This document shows, piece after piece, positions 1-10,121 of a stretch of DNA of 46,197 bases (positions within the stretch are counted from its first letter, which is position 1; the number at the start of each line of letters is the position of its first letter). The stretch is from positions 1 through 46,197 of the IMG/VR virus record IMGVR_UViG_3300043419_000955. One strand, given 5' to 3'. The notes under the pieces are model-generated. The model did not search any database. It saw only the letters and a program-made list of their open reading frames with translations, and was not told the DNA's origin. The position numbers and the translations under genes were made by a program. This DNA comes from a virus.

Positions 1-1677
1 TCCATTGAGAGAACCATTTATGTTTAAACCTGATGGAGAATTATAAGCAGCATTTGCAGTATATTTATCTGGACTTCCTGGTTGAGTTGTAGTGTTATAA
101 CTAGCACCTCCACTAAAATTACCTTTCTTTACATTTGCATTTACACCATAATCTGCTAATCTATCATTTGCAACATTAGCATTACCTGTTACTGAATAAT
201 TATTATTACCAACAGTAGCAGAAGTATTTAAAGCATTTACAGTATTTCCTGTATTTTGATTACCTGGAGTAATAGTTGCATTATAAGATGCTTGTTGACC
301 AGGTATAGCCTGTGTAGTTCCTGATATTTGTTTTGTTTGTGTAACAGGTTGATTTGTATTACCTGCGCCTCCTTCTTCAAATCTCATTAATCCACCATAA
401 GCAGCTTTTATCTTTGCTTCTTGTTCTAACATCTCTTTGCTAGGCTTTTTACCAGAACCTGCATTGGCTCTAATATTATCCCATAATCCTCTTTGTGAAT
501 AACTACCATCTGCTCTACGTATCATTTCACCACCATGTTTCATTTCATTAACTTCACCACCTTCTTCCCAAGTAGCTCTAGCAAATGCTCTGAAATAAGG
601 ATTTTTTTCTAAGTTATGTTTATGTCTAGCATAAAAAGCTTTCTTTCTTGCAGGATCATTAGGATGTTGTCCTAACTTAGAATCACCAAAGTACTTAACA
701 GTTCCATCAGGTCCTGTTACTTTGTGAGTTTTACCTTTACGATCATGACTTCTTGTTACAGTATACCCACCTTTTGCCATCATTGGGTATTCATCTGTGT
801 ATGCTTCATCAGGTAAAAACTTGGTTAATCCACCATACTGATTAGTTGTTAAACCTAACTGTTGATCAATTTCATTTTGATTATACATTGATTGCATACC
901 AGAACCAGTAGCTTTCATGGTTGAACCTGGTGCAGTAGATGTTGTTGGTTGAACAGGAGCAGTATTAGTTGGACCACTAGCAACTGTAGGTTTAGTAGGA
1001 GATGTTTTTGCTCCTAAACCTTGAAAACCATTTGTTGCAAAGTTATTAAACTCAGGAGTACCAGGTGCAAAATTAGGAAATGAAAATTCATTATTCTGTG
1101 CAACCATTGGAGGGTGTACACCTAACGCAGTACTAACTTCTTTTTCTTTAGCAGTTTTAGCACGTTGTTTAATAACATCTTCAGCTGAACCAAATTCACC
1201 AGTATTTGTATTAACTAAAGTGTTTGTAGTTGTTTTATTAGGATTGAACATTTTTTCATATCCTAATATGGCACCTGAAGCACCAGCAGCAATACCAGCG
1301 CCAGCTTTAATTTTACCAAATAAACCTTTGTCAGGTAACTGACCTAACATATTGTTATAGTTACCCAAGCTGTTAATAGTAGCAAGACCTTTGTTCCAAT
1401 CACTGTTTTTTAAATCAGCAAGAGTATGTTGTGATGTTTGTGTATAAATGTTATCACCTTCTTGTGGTGTATAACCAGGCATTTGAAATCCTTCAGCAGC
1501 CTTTAACATCATAGGGTTTGTTTCAGTATCTCTAATTCTAAACTGTCCTCCTATTTCATGTTTAGACAATTCAATAGCTTCAGGATGATCTTCAAAAAAA
1601 GATTCCTGTGTTGGGTATTTTTTGTAAAATTCAGCTTCACTTTTTACACCCGCAATTCTTAAAAAACTGTCTATCAT
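1..1677 (-). CDS. Virion protein with YGG motifs (partial, C-terminus cut)
   Basis: The frame is open from an ATG at 1677 to the window edge, giving 559 visible residues and no stop, so the C-terminus is missing. The protein is rich in Asn, Gly, Thr and Ala. A short Gly/Ala-rich hydrophobic stretch (GAGIAAGASGAILGY) lies near residue 125. The motif YGGLTKFL occurs near residue 280 and YGGLMRFEEGG near residue 425; a KGGYTVTRSHD segment and a HGGEMIRRADGSY segment lie between them. The same motif family occurs in the gene just upstream (stop at 1684, 6-base gap), so the two are probably co-translated and functionally linked. Position at the distal end of the tail operon suggests a virion or ejected cargo protein; the exact role is inferred. 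Confidence 0.6.
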   Translation of the reverse strand, partial: MIDSFLRIAGVKSEAEFYKKYPTQESFFEDHPEAIELSKHEIGGQFRIRDTETNPMMLKAAEGFQMPGYTPQEGDNIYTQTSQHTLADLKNSDWNKGLATINSLGNYNNMLGQLPDKGLFGKIKAGAGIAAGASGAILGYEKMFNPNKTTTNTLVNTNTGEFGSAEDVIKQRAKTAKEKEVSTALGVHPPMVAQNNEFSFPNFAPGTPEFNNFATNGFQGLGAKTSPTKPTVASGPTNTAPVQPTTSTAPGSTMKATGSGMQSMYNQNEIDQQLGLTTNQYGGLTKFLPDEAYTDEYPMMAKGGYTVTRSHDRKGKTHKVTGPDGTVKYFGDSKLGQHPNDPARKKAFYARHKHNLEKNPYFRAFARATWEEGGEVNEMKHGGEMIRRADGSYSQRGLWDNIRANAGSGKKPSKEMLEQEAKIKAAYGGLMRFEEGGAGNTNQPVTQTKQISGTTQAIPGQQASYNATITPGNQNTGNTVNALNTSATVGNNNYSVTGNANVANDRLADYGVNANVKKGNFSGGASYNTTTQPGSPDKYTANAAYNSPSGLNINGSLNG

Positions 1678-1683
1678 ATTGGT

Positions 1684-3990
1684 TTATTTAAATTGATCTA
1701 ACCATTTAGCAAATCCATATCCACTGTATCCACCATAAGCTTTTTCATCTTTGCCACGCTTTTCAGTTTTTAAAGCACTACCAGTACGACGTGGTTGAAT
1801 ATCCATACCTGCATAACGTTGAGGCATTGGTGATGGTTCAGCTGGAGCTTGTGTTGGAATTTGCCCTGGTACATATTGTTCCATGGAAGGAGTATTCCAT
1901 CTTTCAGGCATAAGTTCCATACTTTCTAAATTCTTTTTAGCAATATACTTTTCATACGCTGCTTGAGTTTTAGGACCCCACATGCCGTCAACTTCGCGAT
2001 CTTCTCCATTAGCAAATTTCTTACCCGATGGTTCCAAAATACCAGAAGCAATAAGTTCACGTTGAACTTTCTTAACATCATCTTTTGTTAAACCATTACC
2101 AAATGGATCAGCTTTTGAAGGACGCACCGCAGATTTAACAACTGTAGGTAAATCACCTCCATTATAAGGCGTTACTTTATCTTCACCTCCAGTAATAGGA
2201 TATGTAACACTACCAGGTGTTGGAGCAGGTGCTCCATTAGGATAAGCAGCAGTAAATCCAGATACTCCTGGATTTGCAGCAAGCCATTTCATCATTTGAG
2301 CTTGATCAGACATTGCTTCTGCAGGCATGTTACCTATAGGAGCAAATCTTTGAGTAGGAGCATATACAGCTTGAGGATAACCAGCTTGACTTATTTGTGC
2401 TTGAGGATATTGTCCTTCTTGTGGAACATACCAATTAACATTAGCTGGTTCATGTACTGTAGTTTGTTGTACACGTTGACGAGCTGCTTGAGCAGCTACT
2501 TCAGGATCTGTATGTACTGATCTTGTTGTTCTTGCAGGAAACATGTTTGGAGCAAATCCTGGTTCATCAGGAGTATATCCACCAATATCAAATTTTTGCA
2601 ATGGATACATTGCTATAAACTTAGCTAATCCACCCATGTCATGTTTATACAATGGTGTACCATCATATGTATATCCTGTAATTTGTCTACCATTAACTGT
2701 AGGAGTAGCAGCAGGTTTGATTTGTGGTTGTGGAACATATTGAAGTGCACCATTAACAATCTGCATAGGTTGACCTGCACCACTTCTATCTATATATGTA
2801 TTATTTGCAGCTGGTACATAGTTACTAAAATCAATAGGTGCATTAGGAGAAACTTCACCTGCATAACCATATTGTTCTAATGACCCACCCATTTGTTTTG
2901 CAAAGTTATGTGCAAACACAGCTTTCTTAACCATTTCAGGTGAATAATCTTCTTTGTTAGCCATAATATGTCTAGCAGCTTCTTGGATACCCATATTCAT
3001 ACGAGTAGCTTGAGCAGTAAACGTTCCCTTCTTTGATGGATCAATATGAATTTTACTTCCACCTACTAAAAATTTCATTAAACCACCATAAGCATGTGAT
3101 GGATTTTCATATGAGTTATTCATATTTTGTGTATATTGATGAGTTTGATTGGCATTTTGATCTGCGCCATGGTCAGCCAAATGTTCAACTTGATGGTGAA
3201 CAGCCTTATGTGCAGCTTTGTGTGCAGCTTGTTCTGCAACTTGACCTACACCTGAATGTAATATATGTTTTCCTGCCATTGCAACTTCTTCCATTGTAGG
3301 ACCAAATACTTTCATTACAGGTTGAATAGCTTTACCAACAGGTAAAACTGCTGATGCATCTAATAAACGATTAGCTGTATTATATGCAGCAAGTTTTGTT
3401 TCTGGCGAAATAGGTTGCCCAGTTAAAAGTTCTCCTGAAGCACCAATTGTTGCATTGGCAATATCTGCTGCAGTATCAGGCAATCCAACTGTTAAATTGT
3501 ATGCAGTATTTGGAGCTGCTACCGTTGCTATATAACCTGGAATACCTGCCAACATATCAAAATTATTCTCACGACCTGTCATTGATTGCAATGGGTGAGT
3601 AGCAAAATTTTGAATTTGTTGTACTGTTGTAGGAGTTTGAGTTTGCGCTACAGTTGCTTGTGGTGCAGCAGCAGCTTGTTGACTCATTCTGTTAGCTTGA
3701 GCTACTTGAGCAGATGTCATACGTGATGCTGCTTGTTGACCATACTGAGTACGCAATCTTTCCAATTCAGCTTCATGTGCTGCTTGCGCAGCTGCAGCCT
3801 GAGCTTGTGCTTGAGCTTGAGCTTGTTTTTGTTTAGCTACGTTTGCAACAGCACTCTGCATCATGTTGTTAGCTGTTGTTGGACGCACAGATGTACCAGC
3901 CACCTGGAACATTTGTCTTGCAGGATCTGGCTCAATTCTCTGACGTTGAGACAAGATAAAATTCAGTAGTATATCTCTATTTTGTGCCAT
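1684..3990 (-). CDS. Virion protein with coiled-coil N-terminus, YGG motifs and peptidoglycan-binding-like domain
   Basis: 768 residues. Residues about 45-110 are an Ala/Gln-rich helix, probably coiled coil. Residues about 150-240 are Ala/Gly-rich and weakly hydrophobic. YGGLMKFL occurs near residue 300, MGGLAKFI near 450 and YGGYSGYG at the extreme C-terminus, matching motifs in the next gene. Residues about 635-685 (DDVKKVQREL, then VDGMWGPKTQAAYEKY) resemble the PG_binding_1 fold, in which a Gly-x-Trp-Gly-x-x-Thr signature follows a helix. This suggests contact with peptidoglycan during DNA entry, or a structural use of that fold. The start overlaps the stop of the muzzle candidate as TAATG, implying translational coupling. 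Likely a virion cargo or tail-tip protein; the assignment is inferred. Confidence 0.6.
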   Translation of the reverse strand: MAQNRDILLNFILSQRQRIEPDPARQMFQVAGTSVRPTTANNMMQSAVANVAKQKQAQAQAQAQAAAAQAAHEAELERLRTQYGQQAASRMTSAQVAQANRMSQQAAAAPQATVAQTQTPTTVQQIQNFATHPLQSMTGRENNFDMLAGIPGYIATVAAPNTAYNLTVGLPDTAADIANATIGASGELLTGQPISPETKLAAYNTANRLLDASAVLPVGKAIQPVMKVFGPTMEEVAMAGKHILHSGVGQVAEQAAHKAAHKAVHHQVEHLADHGADQNANQTHQYTQNMNNSYENPSHAYGGLMKFLVGGSKIHIDPSKKGTFTAQATRMNMGIQEAARHIMANKEDYSPEMVKKAVFAHNFAKQMGGSLEQYGYAGEVSPNAPIDFSNYVPAANNTYIDRSGAGQPMQIVNGALQYVPQPQIKPAATPTVNGRQITGYTYDGTPLYKHDMGGLAKFIAMYPLQKFDIGGYTPDEPGFAPNMFPARTTRSVHTDPEVAAQAARQRVQQTTVHEPANVNWYVPQEGQYPQAQISQAGYPQAVYAPTQRFAPIGNMPAEAMSDQAQMMKWLAANPGVSGFTAAYPNGAPAPTPGSVTYPITGGEDKVTPYNGGDLPTVVKSAVRPSKADPFGNGLTKDDVKKVQRELIASGILEPSGKKFANGEDREVDGMWGPKTQAAYEKYIAKKNLESMELMPERWNTPSMEQYVPGQIPTQAPAEPSPMPQRYAGMDIQPRRTGSALKTEKRGKDEKAYGGYSGYGFAKWLDQFK

Positions 3991-6900
3991 TATCGTGGAC
4001 TTTGAAGAAGTTTAGTTGTATGTAATTTAAGTATCATTTTAACATCCATCACACCATTTTTGCGTAATACAATTCTATTACCATAATGTCTAAACTTTTT
4101 ACGTTCAAAAGGTGACTTGTTATAATTAATATACGAAGGATTTATCGTACGTTGGTAACCATTGCAGCTAGTAATCCACATTGGTGTCTCATTATAGTTA
4201 AACTCTCCTCTATTATTTGTAACATCCCAGAATGTATTGAAGCGATATTTATTCTCTTCTTTACTTACTAAGATATCAGTCCCATATAACCCTACCAATG
4301 GATATTGTATCTGTTGACCTGGGTTATTTTTAGATTTCAAATTTAACTTTAAAATTCCAGATATTTGCTCAGAATTATGAATAATTGCAGTGTCAAAATT
4401 ATAATCTAAAATATGTTTATAATCTTGGCCAGCATTTGTGTATTTATATGCATCCATCCAATATTCTACACTTCTGAGAGTTGTTATTGCACCAGGTGTT
4501 ATTACTGGTAATTCAACTTCCCAAGGATACTGTACACCATAATATTCACAGTATTTGTTCCACATACTATTGTGTTTCCAAATACCATTGTCTTTTGTTG
4601 TAAAGAAATGACTATACGCTGGTATAAATAAATCAGGAACCCATGAGTGAAAACTAACCCAAGCTTTAGATTTTGGATCATAACTTACTGTCCAACTACA
4701 AGGTTTAAAGAATTCTTTATTAGAGAATTGAACATAGTTTTTAATTCCTTCCACCATGTAATAAGGAATACCTGTAGGATCGTTGTAATACAAATCATCG
4801 CGTAATGGTATGTAATCCTTCTTAGTAAAGTATACTAATTCAAATTGTTGGTCATACATTGCTTGACAACCAATACCAAATACTGGATTGTCATACAATT
4901 TATAATCACCTGCAGCTTGTAACAACTTACTTGGTAAGTGGTTTGTAAACCAGTACTTAAGACCATTACGTGAAATTTCATCCAATCCACCACCAGTGTA
5001 GTGCATGATCTTACCTAGTTTTTGAGATATGTAGAATAAACCAAATGGTGTATTTACTGCAGATCTTGATGAGGTACATGAGCCATACTCTAACGAATCA
5101 TCAGCATTTACAATACTTTGCATATTTTGCTGGAACAATCCACCATCACCAATTGTAAACTTAGTACCAGATTTAGTTTGAAGTTGGTCAACACCAGCAA
5201 ATTGTACTGGTTCTGCATCTTCAAATAATATAATAGCACCTTGAGCATTTAAGGCTTTGATTGTGGAAATTTTACCACTGAAATCTTTGTAGTTGAGTGG
5301 TAAATAGTTTCTCCAGTTATCACGCTTTAACCCTGACTGATGTTGTAAAGAGTAGATTGCTCGTTTAGGGTAATACTCAAAACATGTGCTGTAGATTTCA
5401 GGGTCGTAGTCACGTGGTAAGATTGATCCCCAAGATGCAAAGTTAGAGAATAACTTGCTGGATGAAAGTGATAAATCATATTTATATTGTATTGCAGATG
5501 TAATTTTGTCAGATCTAAACATTGTAGAAAGATCAGCAAATGATCCTCCATAAACATCATAAAACTTTTCTGTATCAGGTTCACCATAATCTCTATACGC
5601 TAAGTTTAATTCACTTTCTGTATAGAAGTCACGTACACCATTATAAAACAAATAAGCATAAGAGTTACGCACACTAAATACACCTCTAAATGCATCTTTG
5701 TTATCTAATCTATGGAAGTCAGAAGGAGTGACAAAGTTTAAATGCCAGTTCTGTAATGTTATGTTTAAGTCAGTAATATCATACTTATTAGTATCTATCC
5801 AGTATCTTGGTGCTGGACCATTAACATAGTTACGATAATTAAACTCTGTACCATTTGGTTCACCTTGCAACCAACTATTGAAGAAGTAATAAGGATTCTT
5901 TTCTGTATAGCGATTTATGTATACATCTCCACCAAATATAACACCTGATCTAAAACGCATTAATCCATTTGGTGTAGTAGCCAATACACAACTGTCAGTT
6001 GGTAATTGTACAATGCTTGTTAACTGACCATATTGATTTTGAAAATCAACTTTTATTGCACCATAATAAGTAGATGTAGGTTGACTAAAATTTTCAAATG
6101 GTTTGTTAGTTGCTCTAACATCACTTAGACGTTGTCTTGTGGTATCTGAAAATGCTGGTGTTGGAATTGAGCTTGCAGTTTGAACCATAACAAATTTGTT
6201 ACGATTAACATTGTTAACTCTGTAAGTTGGACTAAAATCTTGAACACCAGAACCAATATACTTAGCTAAACCAGATGGTATGTTTCTACGATACATAGGT
6301 TTAATACCGCTTGGAACTGCAGAATTTGAAAGTGCTGCAGATGAATCGTAATGTGCGTGTGAATTATACTGTAACATATAATCACGATGTGGAATCATCT
6401 TGTAAAAGATATCTAATACAAGATCCATTGCTTGACCTAAATAATAGGTAGAAGATAATACAACAGTAGCTACTGCAGCAGCTGTAGCAAATGTACCACC
6501 CGCAGATGAAATACCTAGCGATTGTAAAAAACTGGCGTTTACTAAATCAGGAATAGAAGATGCAATACCAGACTGACGAGAACCTTCTGAAGTAAGTACA
6601 GTACCAGCTCCATAAGGTGCTGCAGCTATATATTGGCCACCAGATGTAGTAGAACTACCAACCGCATTTAATGCTGCAATACCTACAGACACTAATGCAG
6701 ACATACCAAATACAGCGTTAGTTATAAACTTGTTCTTTGGATGTTTGTATGGTACTTCAAATGCACCAACTGAATAACCACGTTCTTCTCTATAAATTTT
6801 AACATGATTACCACCTAAGTATGGACGTACAAAGTTTGTTTCAGGAGAATGAAAACTAAAAAGATAATCTTTAAATATATCAATATCAGATTCTCCATTA

Positions 6901-8642
6901 ATTCTACCATAGTCAGATGTACCTTCATCTAAAGAAGCATAGTTTTGAGTCAAGAATTTATCTGGTCTCAAATCATTGTATGGATAGTTTTGATGACATC
7001 CTTTCATACCAGCTGGTGGATTACCATTCATGTCATACTGAACAATGTTATTGAAAACACCTTTGGCTACAATAGTTCTATTTCCTTCACGTGAACCACG
7101 CAAAATTTCATACCCAACAATATCTTTTATTGGATTTGCATTCTCATCTAATGGATGCTGTATGTTAACAAACTCAACACCAAGGATATAAATGTTATTA
7201 CCTTTATGAATGTGAGTTGTTTCATTTGATGGCATTTTGTGATGACGTATTGGTTCTCCACACAATGAACCCCAGATTTCTGGTTTATCATTTGGATATC
7301 TTTCTGTACTCTCCCAATACCCCATTTGACCTCCATCTACAATAAGACCACCATCTTTGGTAATGGTATTTGTAGCCAGTCCAGCTGTTGAGGTATCGTA
7401 TACTTGCCAACGTTCTGTTTCATTTGCTGAAATTTTATCTGGTGTTGATCCTACTGCAATAGAATCATTTGCGTTTTTAGGTCTTCCAGGAATATGGTAT
7501 GATGCACTTCTTGCACCAGTATTATACACCCAGCGTATAAAGAATGAATAAACTTCATCACGCATGTAACCAGTGATATTTCCACCATGCCAGTAGTAAT
7601 CTTTTGGATATTCTACACTATGCCAATTAACGCGTATATTATTTGCTAAAGGTTGATAATTGAATTGTGGTTGTGTTGTTACACCTGTACGAATCATGTA
7701 CCCACCTAACTCAAATATCTTATCACTCTTTTCATATACAATATGCTTAAGTGGAATTTGAGCTAAATCAACAGTTGGTAAGTCTTGACCAAAAATATCT
7801 AAATGTATTTCTGATTGGTCAATACTGTAATAACCAATACGTTTAGCAATTGTTTGTTGATTAATTACAGCAACAATTACTAATTCAAATTCATGAAAAT
7901 TTGTATCTAAGTTTGTTATTTTAACATCCAAAGATCCTCCAATACCAACATGTTCCCACAAAGCTTGTGGTTGACTTGGTGCAGAATAATCTGTTAATCT
8001 TACACCATTCTCAGAATATGCAACAACAGCTATATAACTACCATTATTTAATTGTCCAGCACCAGTTCCTTTTCTTATAGTAACACATGGTTGATCAACT
8101 AATGGATGTAAACGTAAAGCATCACAATCAAGTTCATCAGAATAAATAGGAGTCACACATTCAGATGGATCACTATCTCCAATTATTTTATAAGGTACTC
8201 TACTTAAATTTAAAACTCTATCAGGATTTAATCCATCTTGCCAATATACAGAACGTGTACAATCGTAGTTTTCTTTACAAACACCAGTAATAATATTTGA
8301 ACGTTTGAATCCCAAACACCTATCATTTACAACTTGAGTATAAGTGCTTGTACGCTCATCATAAATACCAATCTCAGAATCCATATCATTTGTTGAAAAC
8401 AATATCCATTCTGTATCTGTTTTATGAACAGCACCAATAATTGTATAAGGAGCTTCTTCAGTTTTAAAGTTAGCTGATTCATTACTTAATGTACCTGTCT
8501 CACCAACATGCGTATTGTTGATAGCATTGACAGCATGTGTCCATACTTTGTCTGATAAATAAATATCAGCAGTATCTTTGACCATACCTTCTGTAAAGGT
8601 ATTGGTCTTATTGGTGCCAGCGTTTTGTAATTCGTCACTCAT
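3990..8642 (-). CDS. Giant tail protein, candidate crAss muzzle protein
   Basis: 1550 residues from the ATG at 8642 (MSDELQNAGT). A longer frame begins at 8714, but the 8642 ATG overlaps the upstream stop as TAATG, the same junction used elsewhere in this operon, so I prefer it. The protein is rich in Tyr, Asn and Asp with alternating beta-type sequence. Residues about 635-735 contain two hydrophobic segments separated by a Gly/Ser/Ala-rich linker. Length and place between ring-protein genes and cargo-type genes match the muzzle protein that caps the tail of phicrAss001 (gp44). That match is from size and synteny, not from alignment. A large tail hub or adsorption protein is the alternative. 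Confidence 0.55.
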   Translation of the reverse strand: MSDELQNAGTNKTNTFTEGMVKDTADIYLSDKVWTHAVNAINNTHVGETGTLSNESANFKTEEAPYTIIGAVHKTDTEWILFSTNDMDSEIGIYDERTSTYTQVVNDRCLGFKRSNIITGVCKENYDCTRSVYWQDGLNPDRVLNLSRVPYKIIGDSDPSECVTPIYSDELDCDALRLHPLVDQPCVTIRKGTGAGQLNNGSYIAVVAYSENGVRLTDYSAPSQPQALWEHVGIGGSLDVKITNLDTNFHEFELVIVAVINQQTIAKRIGYYSIDQSEIHLDIFGQDLPTVDLAQIPLKHIVYEKSDKIFELGGYMIRTGVTTQPQFNYQPLANNIRVNWHSVEYPKDYYWHGGNITGYMRDEVYSFFIRWVYNTGARSASYHIPGRPKNANDSIAVGSTPDKISANETERWQVYDTSTAGLATNTITKDGGLIVDGGQMGYWESTERYPNDKPEIWGSLCGEPIRHHKMPSNETTHIHKGNNIYILGVEFVNIQHPLDENANPIKDIVGYEILRGSREGNRTIVAKGVFNNIVQYDMNGNPPAGMKGCHQNYPYNDLRPDKFLTQNYASLDEGTSDYGRINGESDIDIFKDYLFSFHSPETNFVRPYLGGNHVKIYREERGYSVGAFEVPYKHPKNKFITNAVFGMSALVSVGIAALNAVGSSTTSGGQYIAAAPYGAGTVLTSEGSRQSGIASSIPDLVNASFLQSLGISSAGGTFATAAAVATVVLSSTYYLGQAMDLVLDIFYKMIPHRDYMLQYNSHAHYDSSAALSNSAVPSGIKPMYRRNIPSGLAKYIGSGVQDFSPTYRVNNVNRNKFVMVQTASSIPTPAFSDTTRQRLSDVRATNKPFENFSQPTSTYYGAIKVDFQNQYGQLTSIVQLPTDSCVLATTPNGLMRFRSGVIFGGDVYINRYTEKNPYYFFNSWLQGEPNGTEFNYRNYVNGPAPRYWIDTNKYDITDLNITLQNWHLNFVTPSDFHRLDNKDAFRGVFSVRNSYAYLFYNGVRDFYTESELNLAYRDYGEPDTEKFYDVYGGSFADLSTMFRSDKITSAIQYKYDLSLSSSKLFSNFASWGSILPRDYDPEIYSTCFEYYPKRAIYSLQHQSGLKRDNWRNYLPLNYKDFSGKISTIKALNAQGAIILFEDAEPVQFAGVDQLQTKSGTKFTIGDGGLFQQNMQSIVNADDSLEYGSCTSSRSAVNTPFGLFYISQKLGKIMHYTGGGLDEISRNGLKYWFTNHLPSKLLQAAGDYKLYDNPVFGIGCQAMYDQQFELVYFTKKDYIPLRDDLYYNDPTGIPYYMVEGIKNYVQFSNKEFFKPCSWTVSYDPKSKAWVSFHSWVPDLFIPAYSHFFTTKDNGIWKHNSMWNKYCEYYGVQYPWEVELPVITPGAITTLRSVEYWMDAYKYTNAGQDYKHILDYNFDTAIIHNSEQISGILKLNLKSKNNPGQQIQYPLVGLYGTDILVSKEENKYRFNTFWDVTNNRGEFNYNETPMWITSCNGYQRTINPSYINYNKSPFERKKFRHYGNRIVLRKNGVMDVKMILKLHTTKLLQSPR

Positions 8643-8992
8643 TATAACTTGATTGTTATATTTTTCTTGTTCAAAATTTTGTACACATGCTCTGTTATGT
8701 ATCCATTCAACCACGCTTGAGATTCTTCATCCTCAATATCAATATCTTTTGTAACCATAGTTGCTAAATGAAACAATTCATGAGCAATTAGATTATGGCT
8801 AATAAGTTCTTTAACCAATACAACTAAATACGTTTTGTTATACCCTAAAGTAATTCCTTCACAATTAGTTACATCATGAACCATAATACCTTTTTTCATA
8901 AGCAAATCTTGCAATTCACTCATTGAATCTACAACCATGAGTTGCACTTCAGTTTCATAAACTGAAATTTTGATTTTTCCTTTGGTTATCAT
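8642..8992 (-). CDS. Small HExxH metallopeptidase-like protein
   Basis: 116 residues. The segment H71-E72-L-F-H75 is a gluzincin-type HExxH zinc motif, and E89/E90 in DIEDEESQAWLNGYI could supply the third ligand 14-15 residues later, as in minimal metallopeptidase domains. No signal peptide or membrane segment is seen, so it would act in the cytoplasm or virion. The start overlaps the ring-protein stop (ATGA) and the stop overlaps the muzzle start (TAATG), so it is translated with tail proteins. A role in tail protein maturation or assembly is plausible. With only about 110 residues and no visible substrate domain, activity is unproven; a non-catalytic assembly factor is possible. Confidence 0.55.
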   Translation of the reverse strand: MITKGKIKISVYETEVQLMVVDSMSELQDLLMKKGIMVHDVTNCEGITLGYNKTYLVVLVKELISHNLIAHELFHLATMVTKDIDIEDEESQAWLNGYITEHVYKILNKKNITIKL

Positions 8993-10116
8993 ACAATGCT
9001 GCTTTTAAACATGTTGTAGTATCTATGGTACATAGCTTTACGATTCATTTCCCAGTTCTTCTTCAACTCATTAAAGTCAGGAGTATTAACAAATGAATAT
9101 GCGTTATTTCTAGCAGCTCTCAATCTTTGCTCAACAAACTGTATATGGTTTGCTACATTTTCACCAGCAAACATCAAGTTTTCAAATATGCGTTGTTTAA
9201 TAGCATATTCATAAAACTCATTACATAAAGGATGATCTAATACCATTAAGTTACCATTGTCATCTTCCATCAAACTTTGGTAGTTAATATATACTGTACC
9301 TTCGTCAAAGTTAGTTACTAAAAAACCATTTTTAATGTGTGCAGTTCTGTAGTCTGTACTTTGTAAATTTACACAGTCAGCGCTTACATCTTTACTCTTT
9401 TCAATACGCATAGCAGCCAAACGTTTTGCTTGCATTAATTTACCATTTGTTACATAAATCACTTTTGGAATATGCATAAATGGATCATTAATTAATTCAG
9501 CAGGACACGCAGCTTCTTGTAATTGAGTAACAGTAGTAGCAGGAGTTTCAGGTGCACCAATAATAACTACTTTAATATCAAGCTGAGTTGTTGGAGCAGT
9601 TGATGTAATTGTAATTGTATCTTCAGTTGGGGTTTGTACTTCAAAACTAAGCATTGTTCCATCAGGAGCAAATGCCTCAACAATAACATTATGAGTATTA
9701 AGATTGTGTGTAATAGTAGTTACACCATTTGGAATATTTAATGTAGTAGTATATGATCCAACAGAATGATTCAAATAATATTGTTGTGCTAAATAAATAC
9801 CTTGCAAGACACCATCTGTTATACCTTCAGTATATGTTTTATCTTCAGTTTCACTTTTATATGAAGTAGTATCTTCACAAATTAGAGCAAAGTTTAAAAC
9901 ATAAAAATCAACTGGTAACTTAGCTTTACCTTTATACACAGTAATAGCTTTAGCACGTGACTGATTAATTCTCAATCCCAATTCATAATTGACACGCATA
10001 GCAACTTTAATCAATTGCTGAGCATCAATCATACCTTCTAAGTCAAAGCTTTTTAAATCAAGCTTTACACTGTCAAGTAATTCATCAAAGGTTCTGTATT
10101 GAGGTTCTGTTAACAT
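8989..10116 (-). CDS. Ring / tail-tube connector protein
   Basis: 375 residues. The N-terminal 100 residues and C-terminal 130 residues are helical and conserved in style, with LPVDFYVLNFALICED early and an Arg/Asn-rich helical end. The centre, about residues 120-185, is a Thr-rich beta insertion (TTTLNIPNGVTTITHNL) that looks like a separate jelly-roll or Ig-like insert. Place directly before the muzzle candidate and after another connector gene fits the ring proteins of crAss tails, which relate to T7 gp11 and P22 gp4 tubular proteins. ATG at 10116, five bases after the upstream stop. The particular ring assignment is not certain. Confidence 0.55.
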   Translation of the reverse strand: MLTEPQYRTFDELLDSVKLDLKSFDLEGMIDAQQLIKVAMRVNYELGLRINQSRAKAITVYKGKAKLPVDFYVLNFALICEDTTSYKSETEDKTYTEGITDGVLQGIYLAQQYYLNHSVGSYTTTLNIPNGVTTITHNLNTHNVIVEAFAPDGTMLSFEVQTPTEDTITITSTAPTTQLDIKVVIIGAPETPATTVTQLQEAACPAELINDPFMHIPKVIYVTNGKLMQAKRLAAMRIEKSKDVSADCVNLQSTDYRTAHIKNGFLVTNFDEGTVYINYQSLMEDDNGNLMVLDHPLCNEFYEYAIKQRIFENLMFAGENVANHIQFVEQRLRAARNNAYSFVNTPDFNELKKNWEMNRKAMYHRYYNMFKSSIV

Positions 10117-10121
10117 GAGAA

